A stretch of DNA of 64,000 nucleotides from Amorphochlora amoebiformis (GCA_054601695.1 BAAHQB010000276.1:124001-188000), one strand, 5' to 3'. Positions 1-52,513 are shown, counted from the stretch's first letter. Notes: generated by a model from the letters alone, not told the origin. Numbers and translations: made by a program.

Positions 1-119
1 TAAATGTATGTATTTATGTATATATTCGGTTTTTATACACATGTATGAAAATGTATATATATATATATATATATGTACGTATATTTATATATAGATGTAT
101 GTATTTATGCATGTCAAAC

Positions 120-188
<69 letters not shown>

Positions 189-202
189 CATGTTCAAAGA
201 CA

Positions 203-242
<40 letters not shown>

Positions 243-285
243 CATAAATATATATATATATATATATACATATATATTGTTACAG

Positions 286-10349
<10,064 letters not shown>

Positions 10350-10730
10350 CAAAAAGATTGCACATACGTCTACAAGCTAAACATTCGATCATATACATAC
10401 GTACGTACGTACCGCATACTACATGCACGTATGTATACAGCTGGACTACTCGAGTATACCGTATACATGAGGCCCTTGGCCAGAACCTGGTTTTATTCCC
10501 CCCGCAATACAACCCTATCATCCCATCGCAATAGGGCATCTATCTCGGTAACCAACCAGTGGCGACGCGAACAGTGTATGTATGTATGCTTGTGTGCAAG
10601 ATATGTTTGCAGTACGTAAATGATAGCTAGCAGGTGATTTTGAGGAATTTTGAGAAATGTTGAAAGGTCGTATCCGTGTCCCTATTGAAGTTTATATATA
10701 TATATATGTATATGTATTTATATAAATATA

Positions 10731-10761
<31 letters not shown>

Positions 10762-10807
10762 GATGAAGCAGATCTTTCTCTTTAGAAGTGTAGTGCTTGT
10801 TTGCGCG

Positions 10808-10843
<36 letters not shown>

Positions 10844-10860
10844 TATTATATACATATACA

Positions 10861-10895
<35 letters not shown>

Positions 10896-11028
10896 GTGTG
10901 TGTGTATGTGTGTATATATATGTATATATATTATAATTGCCGATGTAAGTTGACGGAGATTCTTGTTTACAATTATATTATATATATACATATCTAAATA
11001 TATATATTTGTACATATATGTATATATT

Positions 11029-11078
<50 letters not shown>

Positions 11079-11171
11079 GCATATCTAAATGTACGTATGT
11101 ATATGTACATATGCTTGTATATATAATTTTATACAGACTCATACCCGTCAACTTATATCGGTCAATATATA

Positions 11172-11221
<50 letters not shown>

Positions 11222-11274
11222 TACACACATATGCCGTATATATATTATATATATATATATATATATAATATTTA

Positions 11275-11307
<33 letters not shown>

Positions 11308-11346
11308 TACATATATATATATATATATATATGTAGCATATTCTTT

Positions 11347-11395
<49 letters not shown>

Positions 11396-11437
11396 CGTGT
11401 GTGTGTGTATGTATGCATGTGTATAGATGTATTATAT

Positions 11438-11471
<34 letters not shown>

Positions 11472-11676
11472 ATGTGTATATATATATTTATATATGTATA
11501 TATATTATATATATATATATACATATATATATATACATAATACGTATATATATATATATATAATACATATATATATATATAATATATATATATACATATT
11601 ATATATATATATATATAGATACATATATATGTATAGATATATATATATATATATTTTACCGATATAAGCCGACGGG
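10350..11676. other. Intergenic region between genes A and B (convergent ends)
   Basis: About 10350-10680 is unique without a supported frame. The remainder is (AT)n with short copies of the gene B 3' end at 10928 and 11138. Confidence 0.5.
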
Positions 11677-24364
<12,688 letters not shown>

Positions 24365-25100
24365 TATTTACGGCTCTAATGCATCTCGGGTCAGAACCTC
24401 GACCGGAATGACATGTCAAAGTCGAAAAGTGCCCTCTAATATCAGTTTCCTGCCCTCTAGTCTTGGATGGCTTCCAATGCCCCCTTCCCGCGCAACACAC
24501 CCGCACGGTCGCATCAGAAGCCATTGTCACGCTGAGTGATATTCGTGTTGTCAAATGTTCCCAGAATCACCTAAATATAATGTACCCTCCAAAATATTAT
24601 TTTAGAATAATTGATATGCAGATAAACTATCAGGAGATATCTAAATATCAAATATTTAGATACACCTAATCTCTGTCGAATAGGATTACCTAAATAAATC
24701 TTTCTCCTTGAAGTCTTTGAATCCCGGGATTCGAGAGTTTAAGAGAAGAAGGCACGTAAGTACCCAACCGAAAAGGCGACAGCTGTAGCTCCTTCCTGTT
24801 ATTGGGCTGTTCTGCCGTCTCCCTGTGCATGCGGGAGTCAAGACGATGGCGCACAGGTAGTAGGAGAAGAGGTAGAAGCATACCCAAGGGAGTCGATCGA
24901 CCAGAGCGCGTCCTTCGCTGGCATAGTGGCAGAATCGCCCAACTGATCGGGGGCTTTTCCCACAACCCAGACTGTCTCTTGCGATGTATGCGGAATTGTG
25001 AGACGGATGAGATCGACTGCATACACAAAGGTTCGCAGACGTTTTTTATGGTCAAGATTTATTTTCCTTCTAATCCTTTCTTCCAAACCTAAAATCCAGC
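24365..25100. other. Divergent intergenic region between genes B and C
   Basis: Repeat-free, mixed composition. It should hold the minus-strand promoter of gene B and the plus-strand start of gene C. No clear TATA box or other element was recognised. A GAATCCCGGGATTC palindrome lies near 24720-24733. Confidence 0.5.
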
Positions 25101-26293
25101 CGTCAGCGTCTACGAGCAAGCCGCCAGCTTCTACAAACTCGCCTCTTCTTCCGAATTCTTGAGGGATATACCATGGTCGAAGGCCGTTACCCTCTATAGT
25201 TTGTCTGATGAGATCCGCCACGGCACGGGCCATCCCTTTAATCCTGAGCCTGGGCACCATTACGTGCACAGGTGTAGCTTTGGGATTGGGGACCACGCCT
25301 TGCCGAGGGTGTTTGCTCATGAGGCCCACGCTTTTGATCAAAACACATGTCATATCAAGCTAGACCTGTACAGCCATATTGGAGGCTTTCGAGGACCGGC
25401 CACGCTACATCACATCGACGTTGCGGAGGTTCGAGAGGTGATGTGCATCCAACTGGAGATCAAGCTCGGCGATCGGGTCATATCCGAAAGCACGCTGATG
25501 GGATGTTCTATCAGCGCGGATGACCTTGTTGTAGATAACCCCAGCGACCTCTTCAGTTTCCAGTCGTCGATCCACGCTCATAGAGGTTATTACGACGCAG
25601 GCACTCCCCAGTTTGCTCGAGAGTTCACCCAGTTGGTCCATTGTCTATTACGAAATCTCGTCGGGAAGAAGTGGGGAGTAGCAGCACACGAGGTCTTGTC
25701 GCAGCTAATCTTCACGACAGACGGTCATGAGTGTGAGGAGAGGCCGCAAGGTGAGCTGCTGCACGTGGTCAAGCAGCAACACCAGCACCACCAGCACGAT
25801 CGCCGAGTCTTGGAAAGCTCAGATTCGGACTCAGAGTTCGAGTGCTGCGGTGAGATGTCACTCATGCCCCATGTATGTACGTTGTTTTGGGGAGCCGTTG
25901 TAAGATCGGTTGGTTTTGCGGTCATCCTTTGAGTTTTTGACTGGATTCCCTTGTTTCAGAGGCTCGATGGTACGCGATTGAGCATATATCCTCAGACGCT
26001 AAGATCTCCAAGATTATCTTCCAGTATGTACAGGATCCAGAAGAAATTTGGAGCCGTATTCGACATCATTTAGCGCGCTCGGAGGTGGCGGCTTTGAAGC
26101 GCGGTAACATTTTTGATTTTATTACACTCTCCGTGTACATGACGTTTTTCAATTGGTTCATTGCGCACGCAAAATATTAAATACATATCTTATATATGTA
26201 TATATATATATATATATATTTATATATACATATATACATATACACATGTGTGTGTGTGTGTATGTGTGTGTGTGTGTTTTATATAAATATTGC

Positions 26294-26343
<50 letters not shown>

Positions 26344-26352
26344 TTATATACA

Positions 26353-26386
<34 letters not shown>

Positions 26387-26449
26387 ATATGTATGTATAT
26401 ATATATGTTTGTGTGTGTATGTATGCTTTTATATAAATATATACACTTG

Positions 26450-26486
<37 letters not shown>

Positions 26487-26521
26487 CAACATATATATAG
26501 ATATATTCATATATACAAATA

Positions 26522-26565
<44 letters not shown>

Positions 26566-26626
26566 CATCCAAATATAAAATTTAATGTTCACATGTATAG
26601 ATACCATACATGTATCTAACAATATA

Positions 26627-26675
<49 letters not shown>

Positions 26676-26851
26676 CATACATGTATATATATATATATAA
26701 ATATATATACATATACATATATATATATATAATATACATCCAAATGTAAAATAAAATTTTTAATATGTGTATGTTTCTACATATATTTGAACTGAATTTG
26801 AGATGTAATGTACAATTCAAAAATACTATATCAATGCATACATATATACAC

Positions 26852-26899
<48 letters not shown>

Positions 26900-26942
26900 A
26901 TATGTGTGTGTGCTTTTCTCTATTTAAGGTATATAAAATCTA

Positions 26943-26978
<36 letters not shown>

Positions 26979-27585
26979 CGATATGTAACCCTTATACCCA
27001 CCCTCAGGAATAGGTACTCTCCGTCTCGCCTCCAAGTTCTACCGTACAGCTAGATCTACAGGACCCCTCCACTCCATACCGTGGATAGACCAGGTATCCG
27101 TGACACACGTGTCAAGCTACGTGGGAGATGAGATCAAGGGATCACACGAATGCAGTTTCAAGTGCGACTTCGATATCGACTCGAACAACCGCATCTTCAA
27201 GTGCAGTCTAGCGGTCGTCGGCAACTTCGCCCGAGGTCCAAATAGAGAATCGTCGAGGTCGTGTTTCCCCGGAGGAACGAGATGGGACTCGCCGTCGGGA
27301 TGCGATCGCAAGCGTGCGAGGAGCGGAGGGCGGAATATCTTTGCTGTAAAGTTGTATATAGGCGGTAACGTTGGCAAGGTCATCCAGGGCTCCAAGATCG
27401 ATCGGAATTGCATTGCAGCCCTTGTTCAGAAGAATCGAACCAGTCTTAGGGCGGTATGTCAAGATTTAACGGGAGGATCGAAGATGGAGATATTTAGCTA
27501 CAGATTTTCGAGGATGCTGTTTGAATTATTCAACACGACGTCCGCTTTCAGAAACTTCTGGGGACGCGAGGATGTAAAGATTTAA
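25101..27585 (+). CDS. Gene C: three-exon gene, unknown product
   Basis: I do not recognise the product. Exons 25101-25849, 25960-26103 and 27008-27585 join in phase 1 at both junctions. Donors read GTGAGA and GTAACA; acceptors read TTGTTTCAG and CACCCTCAG. The frame ends in TAA. The 490-residue frame has a His-rich linker followed by an acidic Ser/Asp/Glu run near residue 220, then a helical stretch ([30 protein letters not shown]), then a basic C-terminal part. The start is unresolved: one in-frame option adds 24829-25028 (ATG 24829) through a roughly 70-bp intron. The exons are long, nearly repeat-free and GC-richer than any other gene here, unlike the 20-90 bp exons of its neighbours; only the second intron is (AT)n. 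The first exon has an aligned antisense frame open over 171 codons (25353-24838), so strand choice there is not certain; exon 2 is open only on the plus strand. Confidence 0.5.
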
Positions 27586-28583
27586 GATTATTGTCATAAT
27601 TTGCCAAGCTAGCTAGAAGCTTAAAAGCGTACCGGGCGGTGCTGCTTGATCATGATCCTAAATTCTGGAAATTTCACCCTGATTAACCATCCAAGATTAA
27701 TAAACTTTCTGGCCATAGCTCTAGTAGCTATCTAGTACTAGTATCTACTAGATCTAGGCTGTAACATTCACACTGCTAGACTAGTACTCTGCTAGTCTAC
27801 CTAGACGCCTTTGTTTTAGATGACTGTAGATCGTGATCTATATATACTAGTATATATAGCGCTATAGGTGATCCAACTCCTAGAACTAGTAGAACTCTAG
27901 CTCTCTAGCTATTTACTAGATAGACTAGATGTCTAGGATCTAGAGGATGTACTCTGGGTACAGTACCAGAGTCTAGACAGCCTACGCTAGTGCAGTACTA
28001 GTACTAGCTATAACAACTAGTATAGCCTAGATCCAGAGCTAATGCTATCTATTGCTCACAATGCGCATATATATGCATGATCTGGACAACTTCAATATAT
28101 CGTAGGAAATACCTAGACTTTTAAATTGCCAAGTTATTATTATTCACAAATTCCAAGCAAGTTTGCTGGGTAACGAACACACTATGATCTAGATGACCTA
28201 CAACACCGTTCGTTGAACAAGTCGACCGGATGTATCAATAGTATCTAGAGTATGTGCAGTTTAGGTGTTCGAGTTTATACATTTTCAACCCATCCAAGCC
28301 ATCTGGAGTTGAGAGATGCGATTGTATGTGTTTCGGTGTCGAGATTTGAATGATTTGTTTGATTTTTGATGCATTCTGACGTGAGGGGAGAGAAAGCTGG
28401 TGAGTAGTAGTGAGAGAGAAAGTCGGGGATAACTTAACGGTATATATTTTTATTCTTATGTACGACTCGAATATACCTAACGATGTATGCTAAGATATAT
28501 ACACATATGTACTAGATATATCGTATACATACACATTCATATATTTAATTATGCATGTATAAATGTATATATATATATATATG

Positions 28584-28640
<57 letters not shown>

Positions 28641-28646
28641 ATATGT

Positions 28647-28677
<31 letters not shown>

Positions 28678-28678
28678 C

Positions 28679-28717
<39 letters not shown>

Positions 28718-29131
28718 GAATATAGATTTTTTTTTTTAACATATATATATTAATACATATATACGAATGGAGAGCAGAGAATAACAGATAAAATACGAAA
28801 GGATTTTATTCAATTCCCTCGAACCCTTCGCATATATACGTTCTGTCAAAGTCCTTTCCCTCTTCACAAACGCCTTTTTCTTTTCTTCTTTTTTTATTTT
28901 TCGTTTAGTTTTCACGCCTTTGTTCGCATCCACATTCCGAAGGAAAATTTCGAATTTAACTAATTAATTAAAGAAATATATATATATATATAGATAATAA
29001 CCGTCCGAAGAGATTAAACAAAAAAGAAAAAAGAAAAAAAAGTTGAAACAAGGCGACTCCTTCTCTTTGTGTATGCCCTGATTTGATGCATATATCCACA
29101 TATAAGAAATTTTAAACGTTATATATATATG

Positions 29132-29197
<66 letters not shown>

Positions 29198-29237
29198 AAT
29201 ATATATATACACACACGTATATATATATGAATAATTA

Positions 29238-29269
<32 letters not shown>

Positions 29270-30213
29270 CATACACATACATACAAACCAACATCCACAT
29301 ACACACACACACACACACAGATAGATCTCACTTTCAATCTCATTTCTCTCCCATTCACATCTCAAGCTCCCAACGGCGGAAAATCTTCCTCGATGTTCCT
29401 CTCACGTCTCCCCTTTCCCCCCATCTTCTTTCTTCCTCTTCCCCCCTTCCTCCCCCCTTGTCTCGCGTTGTTGACGTATGAACTGAGTGAGTGTTCAAGT
29501 GGGTATTTGAGCGAATGTGATGCCGAGGTGAGGTTTAGGTGAAATGATGGAGATGTGGCATGCGTATGTTGTGAATGTAATGTTCGGTGGATACGCTGAG
29601 GTGAGTTTTAGGTGAAATGATGGAGATGTGGCATGCGTATGTTGTGAATGTTCGGTGGATACGCCGAGGTGAGTTTTAGGTGAAATGATGGAGATGTGGC
29701 ATGCGTATGTTGTGAATGTTCGGTGGATACGCCGACGTGAGTTTTAGGTGAAATGATGGAGATGTGGCATGCGTATGTTGTGAATGTTCGGTGGATACGC
29801 CGACGTGAGTTTTAGGTGAAATGATGGAGATGTGGCATGCGTATGTTGTGAATGTAATGTTCGGTGGATACGCCGAGGAGAGTTTTAGGTGAATGATGGA
29901 GATGTGGCATGCGTATGTTGTGAATGTAATGTTCGGTGGATACTTGAAGTTGTGTTAGTGGGTGTGTTGTGAGTTTGCAGAGGATAGTTTGGGTTTTGGG
30001 GGGGGTATAGGTTGGGTGGTTGTTGAATAACGTGTATATATATATATATAAATATGTATACATATATATATATATATATATTAACAGTCTGTGTATTTGC
30101 ATATTATATTGTATGTATGTATGTATGTATGTATGTATATATCTATATCCACACACATATATATATATATATATATAATAATATTTATATTTTTACACAT
30201 ACTAGATACACCA

Positions 30214-30252
<39 letters not shown>

Positions 30253-30327
30253 TATATATCTCCTATAATTACTGTTTATACGATGATACGTGTGCAAGAT
30301 TAGTAAACAATTGCAATGATAATATAC

Positions 30328-30366
<39 letters not shown>

Positions 30367-30551
30367 CACATATATATAAACACACCTAAATATTATATAT
30401 ATATATATACATATATATATACATATATACATACATATACTCATAAATAAAATACACACATACTACCTACAAAATATACACATCAGAAAAAAATTCCAAA
30501 GAAATATGGATAACAGAAAGAAAGGGAGAGTTCTTGTATTCATATGACGAA
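27586..30551. other. Intergenic region between genes C and D (convergent ends)
   Basis: 27.6-28.1 kb is unique and very rich in CTAG. 28.1-28.5 kb is unique with no supported gene. 28.5-29.3 kb is (AT)n with short A- and pyrimidine-rich segments. 29.5-29.95 kb is the 68-bp minisatellite. 30.0-30.5 kb is (AT)n. No exon was accepted here. Confidence 0.5.
29515..29945. repeat. About 68-bp minisatellite, 6 copies
   Basis: Units contain GTTCGGTGGATACGCCGA, GAGTTTTAGGTGAAATGATGG and GGCATGCGTATGTTGTG. Spacing of the GTTCGGTGG marks is 67-74 bp. It lies in the gene C/gene D intergenic region. Confidence 0.92.
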
Positions 30552-46645
<16,094 letters not shown>

Positions 46646-46761
46646 TAGATTAAACTTAGCCTTAACTCTAAGGCTAAAAAACATTACGATGAGGTTTAGG
46701 GTTAGGGTTAGGGTTAGGGTTAGGGTTAGGGTTAGGGTTAGGGTTATTACTACGAAAACCA

Positions 46762-47160
46762 TTACTCAGGCAACTGACAGTGTTCGGATTAGGGTTAGGA
46801 TTAGGGTTAGGGTTAGGGTTAGGGTTAGTTTTCAGTACCCAACGCTGCTTCTTGCCATGGATAGTCCTGTATATGGTTAGGGTTAGGGTTAAGGTTAGGA
46901 TCAGGGTAATAAGCATGTCGTAGTCCGAGGACCATTGACTCCAAAAGATGGGGCTATAGTGCTGGGTTAGGGTTAGGGTTAGGTTGGTTATTTTTAGTTG
47001 AAAACACCTCAAGATAAAGGAAGGTCTCGTAGAGGCCTAGGGTTAGGGTTAGGGTTAGGGTTAGGGTTAGGGTTAGGATTAGGGTTAGGGTTAGCAAATG
47101 ACTTGGAACAATGAAGAATTCGGGGATGTTTGCTTTGGATATATATATATATATATATAT

Positions 47161-47216
<56 letters not shown>

Positions 47217-47292
47217 CTTGAATGGGGCTCTGTATTCTTGAATAGCATGCATTGAAAACGAAAAGCACATGTACATATATACATATATACAT

Positions 47293-47388
<96 letters not shown>

Positions 47389-47394
47389 TGTATG

Positions 47395-47454
<60 letters not shown>

Positions 47455-48148
47455 TATATAAACCTTGAATGGGGCTCTGTATTCTTGAATAGCATGCATT
47501 GAAAACGAAAAGCACGATTACACGTAGGCAAAAGGAACTCATCATACCATCCTAAGGTTAAAATTAGATTATGACTAGGATTAGGATTAGGATTAAGATT
47601 AGGGATAGGATTAGGATTAGCATTAGGATTAGGGTGAGGATTAGGATTAGGATTAGGATTAGGATTAGGGATACGATTAGGATTAAGATTAGGGATAGGA
47701 TTAGGGTTAGGATTAGGATTAGGATTAGGGTTAGGATTAGGATTAGGATTAGGGTTAGGATTAGGGTTAGGATTAGGATTAGGATTAGGATTAGGATTAG
47801 GATTGAGAGTAGGATTAGGGTTAGGGTAGGAATAGGATTAGGATTAGAATTAGGGTTAGGGTTAGGATTAGGATTAGGAATAGATTAGGATTAAGATTAC
47901 TTGGATTAGGATCAGATTTCGATTAAGGTTAGGGTTAGGAATAGAATGATATTAGGGTTAGGATTAGGGTAAGATTTGGACTAGGATTGGGATAAGATTT
48001 CGATTTCGATTAGGGTTAGGATTAGGTTAGATTTCGATTAGGGTTAGGATTAGGTTAGATTTCGATAAGGTTAGGATTAGGATTAGAATTAGTTTAGGGT
48101 TATAGCAGGGTTAGGGTTAGGTCTAGGGTTAGGGTTGCTGCTGTGTAA

Positions 48149-48200
<52 letters not shown>

Positions 48201-48225
48201 GTACACATACCCACACATATATATA

Positions 48226-48278
<53 letters not shown>

Positions 48279-49913
48279 CGAGCCTAGTATATGTGCCTCA
48301 TTATTAGCCCAGGACTTAAACAGTATAATAGTCTTCTTCAACAAGTGATCTAGGGTTAGGGTTAGGGTTAGGGTTAGGGTTAGGGTTAGGGTTAGGGTTA
48401 GGGTTAGGGTTAGGGTTACGGTTCGGGTTAGGGTTACGGTTAGGGTTAGGGTTACGGTGAGGGTTATAATATTTATAGAGACGAAATACGGAAGAAGTCT
48501 TCCACGGTTAAGGCTAGGGTTGTTAGGGTTAGGGTTAGGGTTAGGGTTAGGGTTAAGGTTAGGGTGGATACCTTTGCCAATAACTCTGTCACACGCTTCA
48601 AACAACCCTAAAGCCTCCAAAGCTCCGACCTAGGGTTAGGGTTAGGGTTAGGGTTACGGTTAGAGTTAGGGTTAGGAATCGCGTTAGGACTACAACTTGA
48701 TTTTTAACCGACATCCTTCCTGCCCCCAACCCTAATCCTAACCCTAGCCCTAATCGAAAGCTCTGCTAAACCCTAACCCTAACCCTAACAAAACCCTATC
48801 CCTAACTCCAGCCCTAGCAAACCATAACCGAACCGCCTAACCCTAACCATAACCCTAACCCTAACCCTATCCCTAGACACCTGATTCCCGGAGATATCCA
48901 CAGGTATTCTCCCGACAAGAGCCTGGGTTTTGAAAGGAGGGTTAGGGTTAGGGTTAGGGTTAGGGTTGGGGTTAGGGTTAGGGTCAGGGTTAGGGTTAGG
49001 AGAAGCCTTGACAATAGGCACTTCTGCATTGACAAATGTTACGCTTCGTACGGTCAAATGGCGCGGAACCTATAAGCAACGGTTAGGGTTAGGGTTCAGA
49101 TGTTGGATTAGGGTTGGGTTAATGTTAAGAGTTCAGGCGTCGGGTTAGGGTTAGGGTTAGGGTTAGGGTTAGGGTTAGTGTTAGTGTTAGGGTTAGTGCT
49201 GTATCTAGGTTGCTGGAGAGCAAGGGGTTAAAGTTATGATTATGATTAGAGTTAGGGTTGGGGTAGGTTTATGATTAGGGTTACCCCGGTTTGATTAGCA
49301 GCTTGACAGAGAGAATTGACAACTCTTTGAACCCATGTAGCGGTCTAGAGTTAGGGTTAGGGTTAGGGTTAGGGTCTAGGGTTAGGGTTAGGGTTAGGGT
49401 TAGGGTTAGGGTTAGGGTTAGAGTATAGTTGTAACCTGTCCTTTGCTGAAGTAGGCAGAGACATCCACCTAGGGTTAGGGTTAGGGTTAGGGTTAGGGTT
49501 AGGGTTAGGGTTAGGGTTAGGGTTAGGTTAGGGTTAGAGTTAGGGTTAGGGTTAGGGTTAGGTTTAAGATTAGGGTTGGATGTAAGACTCGTTTTAGAGA
49601 GTGTCAGGTTAGGGTTAGGGTTAAGATTGATGTTAAAAGTTAGGGTTAGATGTAAGACTCGGGTTAGGGTAGGCTGGTTAGGGTTAGCTTCAGATTGATG
49701 TTTGTGTTAGGGTTAGGGTTAGGGCTAGGGTTGGGGTTACGTCGCTTTCTGGAAGATCTGTACGTAGAGCAAAGCTTCCATGCTTGTAGACCTTAGGGTT
49801 AGGGTTAGGGTTAGGGTGGGTTCGGGTTAGGGGGGTTAGGGTTGGGGTTAGGGTTAGGGTTACTTGGGCTCCGAGAGAGCGACGGATTAGATCTGTGATA
49901 AATTCTTGGGCCT

Positions 49914-49963
<50 letters not shown>

Positions 49964-49964
49964 T

Positions 49965-50015
<51 letters not shown>

Positions 50016-50111
50016 ACATGTAAATATGTGTCTTTATATATTTATTTATTTATTGTAATAAATAATTTCTTGCCTAAATATATGCACATATATATATATA
50101 TATGTATATAC

Positions 50112-50158
<47 letters not shown>

Positions 50159-50209
50159 ACATATAATATAATATAGTACGTAAATATGTATTAAATGTAA
50201 GTATGAATA

Positions 50210-50254
<45 letters not shown>

Positions 50255-50316
50255 GTTGCTTACGTATGGGGAGTCTATTTCGCGTAAATACGCACATAAT
50301 TATATAGGTATATAAT

Positions 50317-50366
<50 letters not shown>

Positions 50367-50426
50367 GTTGCTTACGTATCTGTAGTCTGTTCGGCGGCCT
50401 TAAGTGCTTCAATATTGCGTTTGTCT

Positions 50427-50497
<71 letters not shown>

Positions 50498-50554
50498 GTC
50501 ATTTTTTACATATTTCTACTTCACATATGCATATATATAAATATATATTCATAC

Positions 50555-50623
<69 letters not shown>

Positions 50624-50677
50624 CCTGTACAAGGACAGCTTCCTCTACCCACACCAAACGCGGGTCTCTGTATTAAT

Positions 50678-50713
<36 letters not shown>

Positions 50714-50714
50714 T

Positions 50715-50783
<69 letters not shown>

Positions 50784-50784
50784 T

Positions 50785-50837
<53 letters not shown>

Positions 50838-51154
50838 CGTATACAATTATATTCACACACACGCACACATTTATATATATATATATATATATACATACAT
50901 ACATACATACATATACATACATACATACATACACACATACATACACACACACACACATACATACACCCACTCAATAACCCCAATACACACAAATATAGTC
51001 CCTACCTCGCCAAGTTATCCATCTGCATTCCCGCCCCCCCCCTCCCCTCTCCCGCGGCCAACGGCCCAGGTAGCTCTCCTCCCACAGTTACACCCCCAAG
51101 GGGGGGGGGTACAAGCGTTGAAGCTGCTAATGGCACCGTTGTCGGGGTGTTGAG
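46762..51154 (-). CDS. Gene E: PAP/OAS1-type nucleotidyltransferase
   Basis: Nucleotidyltransferase of the PAP/OAS1 substrate-binding superfamily, expected to add nucleotides to RNA 3' ends. Exons in order: 51006-51154, 50625-50667, 50365-50424, 49864-49911, 49741-49791, 49436-49468, 49285-49344, 49007-49069, 48881-48922, 48572-48629, 48276-48349, 47464-47551, 47103-47132, 47008-47036, 46933-46961, 46839-46866, 46762-46773 (TAA). All junctions are in phase. The palm motif is visible: [16 protein letters not shown] gives the helical Gly-Ser, the split SD|VDV gives the two metal-binding Asp, and EVPIVK followed by IPVDISGNQ gives the third Asp. The central [22 protein letters not shown] matches the family helix before the PAP/OAS1 core. 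The 51006-51154 exon is Pro/Thr/Gly-rich. The 49007 exon ends AAG|GCTTCT, a GC donor. Most introns are telomere-type arrays rather than (AT)n. The 5' end is not settled; see the 52.3 and 53.2 kb exons. The C-terminus is cut into exons of 12-30 nt. Confidence 0.88.
47571..48130 (-). repeat. ATTAGG-variant telomere-like array in gene E intron
   Basis: Mostly ATTAGG rather than TTAGGG, with AAGATT and AGATTTCG interruptions. It lies between exons 48276 and 47551. The uniform variant suggests local homogenisation separate from the true telomere sequence. Confidence 0.85.
48350..49800 (-). repeat. Telomere-type arrays separating gene E exons
   Basis: TTAGGG arrays (CCCTAA in sense) at about 48351-48465, 48520-48565, 48630-48660, 48941-49000, 49080-49190, 49350-49425, 49469-49565 and 49790-49815. 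A C-rich block at 48727-48875 is inverted relative to the rest. Introns here contain little (AT)n. Confidence 0.9.
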
Positions 51155-51404
51155 CTGAGAGATGGGCAGCGGCTTTGACGTGGTGGTCTGAGAAGGATGT
51201 GAGAATGTGTTGGAAGATATGTATTCTTTTTGTGTGCGTGTGTGTGTTTTTTTTGGGTGATTGTGTGTGGGTGTGTGTTTGTGGGTGTTTGAGGATGGTT
51301 TGTGTGAATTTTTTTTGGTTGGTGGGTTAAGGGGTTTGATATGGGGGTTTGTAGGAATGAAGGTATGTCGTGTATATATATATGTATACGTATATATGTA
51401 TATA

Positions 51405-51452
<48 letters not shown>

Positions 51453-51543
51453 ATATGTAAACATAATCTCCCTCGTCCCATAGCAAAAACACATATATCA
51501 ATATATATATATATATATGTATATAAATATATATATGTATAAT

Positions 51544-51614
<71 letters not shown>

Positions 51615-51630
51615 TATATGTATATATATC

Positions 51631-51677
<47 letters not shown>

Positions 51678-51719
51678 ACACACGCACATTCACATACACA
51701 CAAACACATCAAAATACCA

Positions 51720-52080
51720 CAAAAACAAAAAATTCCAAGATCTCCCCTCAACCCCGCCCCCCCGAAAAAAAAAAAAAAAAAAAAAACCCCCCCCAACTTC
51801 CCCCCCATGACCCTCTCCCCCCCTTTTTTCTTCCCCTCCCCCCCCCCCCCCCTTCTGCTTCCCTCGGCTACGTCGTTCTCTAATTCCTTCCGTTTCATAG
51901 GTACCCCTTTCTCTTCGGCGACAGCGTGAGAGGGTTGAGATTTCGCGGCATTTGGGGGTGGGGGGGGAGGAGTAGGGGTATTTGTGAGGGGGGGGGGGCT
52001 GGAGGGGGGGGAGGGGGGGTAGGGTTTGGGTTTGGGAGGGGGGGGGGGGGGCTTTCTTTGCGGACGACTAGGGATATTGT
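51720..52080 (-). other. Proline-rich homopolymer island
   Basis: A stretch with long C or G runs (51765-51860, 51955-52055). On the minus strand one frame reads Pro-rich and ends KRKELEND before a possible donor GTAGCC near 51875, after a possible acceptor CCCTAG near 52069. The long homopolymers make the frame unreliable. It may be an alternative 5' exon of the nucleotidyltransferase gene or non-coding. Confidence 0.25.
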
Positions 52081-52196
52081 TTGTTATTGGATTGGTATAT
52101 GTGTGAATGTGATACATGCATATGTGTGTATGAATATATGAATACATGTATGAATATATGTGAATATGTATGAATATATATATATATATTTATATA

Positions 52197-52273
<77 letters not shown>

Positions 52274-52278
52274 ATTAC

Positions 52279-52513
52279 CTTTAGCGAATGTATTAAGGTA
52301 GAGGTGGAAACGCTGTCAAATAACCTTTATATATATATATATGTATGTATATATATATATATATATACATATGCATATATATGTATATATCTATATTATA
52401 TATATGTATATATATATATATATATATAAATATCAGGCAAATCTACATACATACAAATACGAGCATGCTTACAAGTATATGTAATATGTGCAACATATAT
52501 CACACACACACAC

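Noticed and set aside
24838-25641. A minus-strand two-exon gene opposite gene C
   Set aside because: The frame is open over 171 codons and could be joined to 25405-25641 by a 54-bp intron, but gene C exon 2 is open only on the plus strand with canonical introns on both sides. Kept as an alternative, not annotated.
28736-28933. Lys-rich minus-strand ORF
   Set aside because: Low-complexity A/T-rich segment, no splice edges and no partner exons.
46743-47030. A plus-strand gene (exons giving [27 protein letters not shown])
   Set aside because: These are antisense readings of gene E 3' exons. The exon at 47464-47551 has its donor only on the minus strand and the family match is on the minus strand.
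47464-47499. A gene start at ATG 47499 ([12 protein letters not shown])
   Set aside because: This frame also chains in phase for several exons, but the alternative frame [18 protein letters not shown] matches the nucleotidyltransferase core and joins the upstream exons, so the ATG is internal.
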